Below are positions 56,226 through 64,000 of a stretch of DNA of 64,000 nt, in pieces. Below the pieces are notes generated by a model, which had not been told where the DNA came from, searched no databases, and saw only the letters and a list, made by a program, of their open reading frames with translations. Source of the DNA: Adiantum capillus-veneris (Eukaryota; Streptophyta; Polypodiopsida; Polypodiales; Pteridaceae); NCBI GenBank assembly GCA_014529385.2, contig CM043948.1:25106451-25170450 (forward strand), in the 5' to 3' direction. The first letter of the stretch is position 1; each line of letters starts with the position of its first letter. The translations under genes were made by a program, and so were the position numbers.

Positions 56226-56809
56226 ACCATCCTTCTTGCTTCCACCAGGTTTGGATGTATGAAGCGACGAGTGAGTTTTGATAGGCTCTTAATTGACACA
56301 AGATGAAATATAGAAATTCCCGCTTCTTCCTAAAGTTCCTCCACCCAAATAGTCACAAGCCCATCTCCTTCATCCTCCATTGTCGTCTCTTGCAGCGGGT
56401 TAAGAGTAGGAGATGCCCACCATTGTTGATGCAAGGTGCATCGACGACAGACATTCAATCGCGCGGTGAGTAAGCATTATCATTCTTTGATTTTTGACAT
56501 TGCGAACGCAACTAATGAACACATTGAGAATTGCACGCTGCCGTGGAAACGCACGTTCCCTAGTATGATAAAAATTGGGGAGGACTGTGCAAACTCCCCC
56601 GTGCAAGGAAACTTGCATGTTTTTTTTAAAAAAAAAAACATAAAAATGGAGCAACAACCAATTATACCATTGACATCTTGTATGATTATGAACATTGAGA
56701 TTGACAAACCTCTAACCCTCCTCGTGGTTTTCTGCAAGGTACCCCTCTGAAGCACTACAATCAGTATCTCATTCTTTCGAGGTCCACCTCTGAACCACAG
56801 CGATCGGTG

Positions 56810-56859
<50 letters not shown>

Positions 56860-56893
56860 CTTTCATAAATTTTTTCACTTGAGCAGTATTGAA
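56226..56893. other. Non-genic spacer with (CT)n run
   Basis: No gene is supported. A (CT)n microsatellite covers 56812-56856. A short A-rich run is at 56620-56640. Confidence 0.6.
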
Positions 56894-58115
56894 ATGGCAT
56901 ATATAGTTTCCAATATTTTGCTCGAGAAATATTTCGAAGAGTTACGGCAACAAGGAGTGGATGCCTCACTGGCACCTGGAGGGGGACGTATGCATTTAAC
57001 TATGGATCGCTACGAGGTACCTTGTGATTACCAGATACCGACAGTTGTGTTTTGGTCTGAAAGAGCTTGCTAAGATTTCAATATGGGTCTTAATGCATCC
57101 ATGCAAACACCTTAAGAGCCAAGATAGGATTAATAGGAATTGTCGTTGTTGATTGTTTCACTTTGATTTGGGTCTGCAATGCAGATCTTGAAGAGTTAGT
57201 TTTGTTGGGACATTGTGAAATAGAATGACTGGAATGTGGCAAAAAGAGGCTGGGATGCACAAGTTCTGGGAGAGGCTCCTCACAAGTTCAAGAGTGGTAT
57301 AGAAGCTCTTATGCATTGAAGGCAGATAATCCAAAATTCAATGACCAAGACTGTCCTCCATTTGTGATTGTGGACAAAAATGGCAAATCTGTTGGTCCAA
57401 TTGTTGATGGAGGTTGTAACCTTCAACTTTAGAGCAGACAGAATGATCATGTTGGCAAAAGCTCTTGAGTATGCAAACTTTGATAGGGTGCGTGTGACCA
57501 AAATTCACTATGCGGGTATGCTTCAATATGATGGTGAGTTGAAGCTCCCTAGCAAGTACTTGGTGAGCCCTCCTAAAATTGACCGGACATTAGGTGAATA
57601 CTTCGCAAAGAAAGGACTCCGAACCTTTGCATGCAGGTACAGTTGGAAGATGCCTGACAAGTCAGCTTTCTGTTGTTAATCCTCATGCCAAGGAGGGATA
57701 TGCAGTAAATTTAGAAATTAATTGTTCTGGGCACGTGAGACAGCAAGACAGTGAAGTTTGGACCTGTTACATTCTTCTGGAATGGGAATCGGTCAAGCTT
57801 AGTTGATAGCAAGCTGGAGACCTATGTGGAGATACAAAGTGACCAAGGTATTACTTTTAATGAAAAGCCTGGCAAATTGGTGAGAGAGCCAGGGACGCAA
57901 TTTTAAGTGGCAAGTATGATCAGGTAGACTTCAATAACATTTACAAGTTCATGGTTAAGAATTTTCTTCTCGATTGATGTGGCATCAGGCTATTTGTGCT
58001 TGTAGGTGCGGGTGAATCTTCCCAAATGGAGACATGGTGGGTCATACATGTGACATGAAGGCCACAATTGTGGGATGTGAAGCTGTTGATAATGCTGTTA
58101 AGGTCTCTTCTTTCT
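56894..58115 (+). pseudogene. 2,3-bisphosphoglycerate-independent phosphoglycerate mutase, degraded gene fragment
   Basis: The intact enzyme interconverts 3- and 2-phosphoglycerate in glycolysis. Matching pieces occur in order: GGGRMHLTMDRYE (56973-57015), GWDAQVLGEAPHKFKSGIEA (57250-57309), PPFVIVDKNGKSVGPIVDGG and VTFNFRADRMIMLAKALEY (57350-57475), YAGMLQYDGELKLPSKYLVS with RTFACR (57511-57637), VKFGPVTFFWNGNRSS and KLETYVEIQSDQG (57741-57860), and NGDMVGHTCDMKATIVG (58020-58080). Gaps at 57016-57235 and 57638-57735 fit introns, so it is a copy of genomic DNA, not a processed one. Both ends of the protein and the N-terminal metal site are missing, with frameshifts near 57325 and 57412. It is not functional. 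Confidence 0.87.
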
Positions 58116-58745
58116 TTATCACCCAAGTGGTAGCTTCGTATCTTGGTTTCCTCTTTGTAACATGTCTCAAGTCCTAGGCTTGTCATATAGTTCTTTGGCA
58201 CACAAAACTACATGTTCAAGAGCATAGTTCAAAATATTACAATATCCAAAAGGACGGTACACTCCTAAGCTACATAGTTGATGTCCTAAGAGAGGCATAC
58301 AAAAATAGCTGTTCTCAAATTGGATTAGAAACACCTCAAGGCAAGGCTTGAATGACATCCTCAATTTGAGAATTAAGTCTCTCAGCGTTGGCAATTGTCC
58401 AACCATCTTGGCATCTACAACTCTACTGTCGATTATCATTCGTTTGACTCTATCGTGCTAGTTGTTGATATTGTAGAGTCGACACTTCTTGAGCTTCAAC
58501 TTGTCTGCAAGTTCAAACCAGAAAAAAGTACTCTCATACATGGACTTTGGTAACCTTGATCAAACAATCTGTTGCATCTCTCCCTCCAAAAGCTGATTTA
58601 TGGAATTCCCTAAGACTAACCGACTCCAAGAGGGAGCAAAGCCCAAAGAGGGAATAAAGCCCAAACCTTTGAACAGATGAGAAATGTCATCTTCCTGCCA
58701 TTGACACAGAGGGTATTTTCCGTTTGAGACACCGATACTCTCAGC

Positions 58746-58857
58746 TTTTTGACCTCTTCAAATGGCTTTTGATCTCTCTCTCTTAATACAAATTCTGATG
58801 GCTTTTTTGACCTCTTCAAATGGCTTTTGATCTCTCTCTTAATACAAATTCTGATGC
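58746..58857. repeat. About 56-bp tandem duplication
   Basis: CTTTTTTGACCTCTTCAAAT and the following TGGCTTTTGATCTCTCTC...TTCTGATG are repeated twice in a row. Confidence 0.85.
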
Positions 58858-59104
58858 TTTTACTGGGGAAAAAAAAGAGCATAGTGAGTCATACTAAACT
58901 TCAAGAATTGCAAGCTTGATGGTTTGTAGTACTTGGTAGACTTTTTATTGAGCATCATGAACACATTCATATTTGTGATGAATTAGATTGGAAATAATTC
59001 ACCTTCGAATTTTGAAACTGCTTCTCACATTTTCAGCCATGACCTATACCTACATACATTCCGCTCTAGCCATAGCGTGGGCTCTCCACTATGTCTCATC
59101 ACAT

Positions 59105-59288
59105 AATCGTTGAGCATTGAGAGTCACTTATCCATATAGTTCATCACATGTATCTTTTGGTCCCATACATCATATTTGACCACCCAAAACGATAATAATC
59201 GTTGAGCATTGAGAGTCACTTATCCATATAGTTCATCACATGTATCTTTTGGTCCCATACATCATATTTGACCACCCAAAACGATAAT
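59105..59288. repeat. 92-bp tandem duplication
   Basis: Two essentially identical 92-bp copies in tandem (ATCGTTGAGCATTGAGAGTC to ACCACCCAAAACGATAAT). A partial, diverged third follows to about 59350. Confidence 0.92.
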
Positions 59289-59356
59289 AAAAAATCACAT
59301 GTACCTTTGGTCCTACACGTCATATTTGTCCATCCAGGACGATAATAAAAAATATA

Positions 59357-59390
<34 letters not shown>

Positions 59391-61307
59391 CAGCCCCACA
59401 TTTTTGTCTTCTGGGGGTTCTTGTTTTCTCTTACCCTTGGACTCTGCAGCTAACGAAGCACTCTAGTAGAATGCTTAGTTCTCTCTTTTTTTGGCCTGCC
59501 CAAAGGGTAAAGGCTATAGAGATCACTTCTCTTTTTGCTGACTAAAATAGGAAAAAGGTTGACTTGTATTTTTAAGCATTTTTTGACATGTCAAAAATGT
59601 TGATTGGTTGAATAAAATAGTGGGTACTCATTGAAATGAATTGTGTAAATCTAATGATGGACATGTCTTGAGTTTTGAAATATGAAATGAACTCTCATAT
59701 ATCAAGGAAAAGATTTTGGGTTGCTCAATGCTTTTGGAAGCATGAAACGTTGACAGCCTTACATGTTAAATGATAAAGCCTTAGAGTCACCTTTTCATTT
59801 TGAAATTTGTGTTACCCACCTTTTCATTTTGAGAATTTTGAGAAACTTGAGGTAATAGACTAAAGTTGTCATTTTTGTTAGTTAAAACTTTATGGAAGGA
59901 ATTTATCATTTGGGGCTTAAACCTTTAAAGATTTTTTATTTTTATTTTTAAAGATTTTAAAGCTAAGTTTAGAACTTAAAAGATGTAGAACTTTTAAAGT
60001 AAGGTCTCCAATGATCCAATGAGGACCTAGAGTTTTTTTTATTATTAGAAGGTAAAACTTTGAATTAAAGAAAGTGAAAATGTTACATAGATCCACAAGT
60101 AGGGGGAGGGTCACCCTGAGACGCTAGAGTCTTAGGACTTAGAACTTTAAAGCTTTTAAAGTGGGATTTACAACTTAGAGATCTACAAACTTAGAGATCT
60201 ACAGTTTTAAATTTGTAAAAAAGGCTCTAGAGCTTAAAATGTAGAGTTTTTAAAGTGGGGTGTAGAGCATAGGGATCTAAAGCTTAGGGTGTAGAGCTTA
60301 AGGGTGCTCTTTTAATTTAATTCTATGTAGACGCTTATGTTTTTTTTTTTCAAAAGCTTAGAGATGTAGTGATTTTAAAGTGGGATCTACCCTCAGATCA
60401 AGGCCTAAAATTGACGCTTACTTTTTTTGTCAAGGGCTATTTTGCCTATCAAAACAATCTTAAAATTGCCTATCATTTTTTGTATTTATATCTTTAACTT
60501 AACGTTATATGGTCAATTATATAAGTTGATTGCATTACACAAAGCATATGAAAAGGGGCTTGAAAAATTGGATGTCGAAAAGAAATGTTTATCATGCCTC
60601 CTGGCAGGCCTTGTGATTTTATCACTTGTTTTTAATGCGTTGACAAATTGACAATGATTTGTACTTCAAGGAATATAACTGAAAATGCCTCAACCTCGAG
60701 CGATGTACAAGCCTTGATTGGAAATGCTGGACCCAAAGAGAAGCGAGAGAGAGGGAGGTGACTACTGGCGCACAAGTTTTCATCGCTGCCGCGAGTGGTC
60801 CCCCAGCATTCGTGGCTTTGTTCCTGCATTCTCTTTGCAGCTGTAGCATCGCCTTCTTCCTCTGCTTGTTTGACCTCCCAATTGGCTCTCTCTCCATGAA
60901 GCAACAGGTCTCTCTATCTCTCTCCCTCTCTCTGCATTTGCATGCATATCCGGACACAGCTCTTCGGATATCGTTGGGACCCAATTGGTTATTCTGGAAA
61001 CCTCTAGAGAGGAATGCTTCAAATAGATAGGAAAAGAAGGCCTTCTTTAAGGACTGAGGAGATAAAAACATTTCTGAGAGTACCATACAATTAACAAGAT
61101 ACAAGAATTGGGTTGTTGCAGTCGCTGCAATGATGCTTGATTGTTTGCTTAATGCTGAAACTCTGATTAGCATGCAAATTTTATCGCATTATATCTTCTA
61201 TTCATATTCAAGTACAGGGAAAGGCAGAAGCTTTACTTAATGGAATTTGCTATTGTTAAGCACATTGGCTAGTCATACTCTAGCTGGAGAGTTCCGTGTT
61301 TGGCTTG

Positions 61308-61435
61308 GTCTGATGGTTAAGCCAATTCAGAAGTTCTTCATAACGAGGTCTGATGGTTAAACCAATTCAGATGTTTGTCATAATTGAGGTTTGATGGTTT
61401 AACCAATTCATAATTTTTTCATAATTTTCAACACA
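61308..61435. repeat. Three tandem units of about 41 bp
   Basis: TCTGATGGTTAAGCCAATTC with its following CAGAAGTTCTTCATAA is repeated three times with divergence (about 61308, 61349 and 61390). Confidence 0.85.
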
Positions 61436-61699
61436 TAACACTCGTAAATTAATAATTATTACACAACGTTTATATGGCATATCTTATTCCTACATAAATG
61501 CATACAAGCACTTATACAGTCTCTTGACCAGCCAAGGATATTTTACCAGGTATGTGTAGGTTGAAGTTTGTACTTATGTAGAATCAATACTTATTACGAG
61601 CATGCTTCTGGGTGTTGAAGATAATGAAATTTTCTGGGCTTTTTGCAAAAAAAATTGGGCTTCATTTTGTCTTACGCTTTGTCTGTTTTGTTTTACCAG

Positions 61700-62096
61700 A
61701 TACAGCTTTCAAGAGGCCAATACCAGCGTGTAGATAAACAGGTTGAACAAGAGTTCGAAGAAGTTTTAGAGGATGAACACCTTGTTCACATTCCTGAAGG
61801 TGGTCCACTCACTGGGAATAAGGCTCCCAAAATCAGCATTAAAGACCTCAATAGATTTACAGATGCTGGAGACCTCATCTTGTCATTAGCTTCACTTGAC
61901 ATCTATGCAGGGACTGTAGTAGGCATTATTGGCCCTAGTGGTAGTGGAAAATCAACCCTATTAAGAGCCTTGAACAGGCTATGGGAGCCACCACCTGACA
62001 CTGTGTTCTTGGATGCTCAAGACATAACCAAGCTTGATGTTATCTCAGTCCGTCGCAGAGTGGGAATGCTTTTCCAACTCCCTGCCCTTTTTGATG
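61700..62096 (+). CDS. STAR1/ABCI17-like ABC ATPase, single exon (partial)
   Basis: This exon encodes the first half of a soluble ABC nucleotide-binding subunit. In angiosperms STAR1/ABCI17 pairs with STAR2/ALS3 in aluminium tolerance and UDP-glucose transport. Visible are IPEGGPLTGNKAPKISIKDL, the Walker A motif GPSGSGKST and the Q-loop GMLFQLPALF. A good acceptor (TTTTACCAG, ending 61699) and donor (GATG/GTAAGC at 62097) bracket it. The ABC signature, Walker B and H-loop should lie in later exons, but none is readable before 64000. The gene either continues beyond the window or is a fragment. The exon itself has no stop or frameshift. Confidence 0.8.
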
Positions 62097-64000
62097 GTAA
62101 GCTTAACCCAATTGTTTTGATCTGTGCAATTGTTAAGAGTTTCGAGTATGTTCAACAAAAATGACAATAATAGTGATTCCTTTTGAAACTAACAAATCTC
62201 GGTTAGCACGCTGCTTGTAAATCCCTCTTGAATGAACACACCCGTGTGCAGCTACACACACATTTTCGTTTAAGTATTGATTTGTTTCAATCCACAAGTG
62301 ACCACATGGCAAAGCAGTGTGTCTAAGCCTTCTCCTTGATTCTCTGTACTTGCTAGAAGTAGGTGTATGGTGTCATACAAATTAAGGACTCTTTGATTGT
62401 TGAGGCTTCCGCTTCAATGAGGTGTCGCTTTCCTTTCTCTTGCTCTGTATTTCCTTGCACATCAGGGATTGAATTAGAGCTTGGAGAAACTGAGGCTTTC
62501 TTCGGAGAGGACAATCGGGTTACTTGTGACTTTGGTTTCCATGTAGAAAATCCCCTTTCTTGTGAAGAATCCTCCTCGATGTATCTCTCTCCCTACTATC
62601 CATGGAGGTGACATGCAATAGAGTATGTCATTGGTTTACTAGGACACTATTTTGTATGTGGTAGAGCAATCATATGGCTGCTGAATGCACTAGGAGCACA
62701 TGGCGTTCTGAGCAGAGACAATAGATAGTGCTGCAGAAGGGATAGGAGCTAGGAGGGTAGAGGTTAAGAGAAGCAAAGAAGAGGAGAAGACGGCGGCAGG
62801 ACAAAGGCATCTCCTGTTAGATAGGTCTATAGATGCAGGATCCCACCTCTATAGGCTTCACCTTCTTCGGCAAAGATACCATCTGCATCTCCTTAACACA
62901 TTAGGGTTCCTGGGGATTCTACTGTGCCTCCATGCTGTCACAAAGATGATGACATGGCAGCTACAAAAGAAGAGGAGAGAGAAAGGATCGCTAGTAATGA
63001 ATTGTCATTTGTTGCATGGAATTCTGTGATTTGCGCCAAAAATTTCAAACGATGATGTGGCAATTTTTCGGCCAAATTGGAAGAGGTTTTGAGCATCCAG
63101 TTTTTACCGGTTGACTTTTGAAGGGCTTTTAAATATCAAAAGATATCAAAAGGTAAGTTGGCTTTTAATGGTGAAAAGAAAGTGCCTAAAAAAGAATGCC
63201 CAGTGAAAGCTATTCTCAGTCTTGCAGTTGCAGATTTGAGCTTGCTCTTCCCGACAATCGTGAGACAATCGTACACTCTGTTGAAGATCAATATAAAAGA
63301 AATACTGAAAGGGTTGCCAAGATTTGGGACCAATACTTCTGGAAGTGAAACTCCATTGTGTCTACAGTGTGATCTCTGATCTTTGAGTTCAGTTGTGTTT
63401 TAGTGCTAAAGTCTGATCGAGTTGTTCTTTTGTTTGGCATGTGGTGCCCTTTGTGGTTATAGTGGTATCAAAGCATCAATCGTTTGCTTTTCGGTGAGCA
63501 GACCAATCCTAAATCAATCGACAACTGGAAGCTATGGAGTTGGAAGAATAAGAATGACAATAGAAAGAGGGGATGAAGAAGTAGAGTTCATTTTTTCCTC
63601 AAACAACCCAAAAAACATGCTTCTTGATGCTTTTCAGGGTCTTAGAGACCTCTAAAATTCTCTTCAATGGACAATAATTTGGATATGTAGTAGAAGTCAA
63701 AGTTGATCCTCTTGACGAGCCGTACACATTCACGCAGATAGATTTTGATTCTGACAATCTAAAAAAATTTAGGGTTTCCATCAGCAAATTAGGGTTTCTG
63801 CAAAAATTTCAGCATGTGTATAATTAATGCTTTTGGATTCTCTTGTTATATATTTCAGGTAGGAGGATGGAGGAAGATGGATGTAGAGGCATTTGGGTGC
63901 ATGCGGGAGGAGATCCACTCTTATGTGACGAGAATAACCGTTTGTTTGAGATTTGTTTCAAATTTTGAGAATAATATTTGGGTAGGGGAATCGATTAGCT
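62097..64000. other. Intron or flanking stretch, no gene recognised
   Basis: After the splice donor at 62097 no further ABC-family exon can be read. The open frames at 62363-62611 and 63158-63379 resemble no family I know. Near 63463 TGGTATCAAAGCATC differs by one base from the tRNA-iMet primer site typical of copia elements. A possible coding stretch (63557-63652, then VEVKVDPLDEPYTFTQIDFD at about 63690) follows, but I cannot assign it. Confidence 0.45.

Larger units (their letters stand above)
58116..61699. other. AT-rich intergenic or intronic stretch with small tandem repeats
   Basis: No gene is supported. Visible structure: a (CT)n run at 59361-59390; degenerate short repeats of CTTAGAGATCTA and TTTTAAAGTGGG words at about 59920-60400; and the duplications listed separately. 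The 183-aa minus-strand frame at 61173-60622 resembles nothing I know and includes an Arg-Glu run produced by a CT repeat. The last part before 61700 is probably intron of the ABC gene. Confidence 0.5.

Noticed and set aside
58167-58439. 90-aa minus-strand open frame
   Set aside because: It is moderately protein-like but has no motif I can name and no homologue within the window.
60622-61173. 183-aa minus-strand open frame
   Set aside because: No recognisable motif, it includes an Arg-Glu run from a CT repeat, and overlapping frames on the other strand are equally open.
63450-63790. Possible copia element start (tRNA-iMet-like primer site and a short open frame)
   Set aside because: The primer match has a mismatch, no LTR border could be placed, and the following frame does not resemble a copia Gag.

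Overview
This window is nuclear DNA from a large, repeat-rich land-plant genome. The signs are nested Ty3-type retrotransposons with plant tRNA-Asp primer sites, PLS-class pentatricopeptide-repeat (PPR) sequences of the kind expanded in ferns and other RNA-editing-rich plants, an intron-bearing phosphoglycerate mutase fragment, and a STAR1/ABCI17-like ABC exon. A Penelope-like retroelement and the style of the PPR motifs make a fern or another non-angiosperm the best guess; this is inference. No clearly intact host gene lies wholly inside the window.

Layout. 1-5.2 kb is degenerate, palindrome-rich repeat DNA built around CCTATGG/CCATAGG words. 5.2-8.0 kb (minus strand) is a broken, unrecognised multicopy gene with a possible ParB/DGQHR-like motif. 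7.4-9.07 kb is copy A of a segmental duplication. 9.07-24.3 kb is a decayed Penelope-like element (PLE) with a three-layer nest: the PLE was hit by an LTR element that is now a solo LTR (11308-23485, TSD CAAAA), and that LTR was hit by a non-autonomous Ty3-type element, 'element 1' (11961-23339, minus strand, TSD CCCCT). The PLE's 3' part carries what reads as a type I hammerhead ribozyme at 24187-24231. 24.3-26.1 kb is copy B of the duplication, followed by an array of about 46-bp tandem repeats (26.1-28.4 kb).

28.4-51.4 kb holds a 5'-truncated, decayed Ty3-type element ('element 3') whose 3' LTR was split by a much better preserved relative, 'element 2' (37626-51046, TSD TGCTC, 13.4 kb). 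Elements 2 and 3 share an unusual plan: Gag with several zinc knuckles, a first retropepsin (DGG), RT-RNase H-integrase, then a second retropepsin-like domain (DTG), a tail of repeated W[VI]PK motifs, and a separate small acidic ORF before the 3' LTR. Element 1 keeps Gag, a DSG protease and a W[VI]PK-rich tail but lacks RT, RNase H and integrase. It has picked up an intronless piece of a host DBP2-like DEAD-box helicase, and its leader has six copies of a 22-bp palindrome, several about 124 bp apart.

52.4-56.2 kb is a tandem array of broken PPR units, one split by a 287-bp MITE with long terminal inverted repeats. 56.9-58.1 kb is a degraded 2,3-bisphosphoglycerate-independent phosphoglycerate mutase gene that still shows introns. 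58.1-61.6 kb is AT-rich with small tandem duplications. 61.70-62.10 kb is one exon of a STAR1/ABCI17-like ABC ATPase with good splice sites; the rest is not seen before the window ends. All homology statements are by eye, without database searches.
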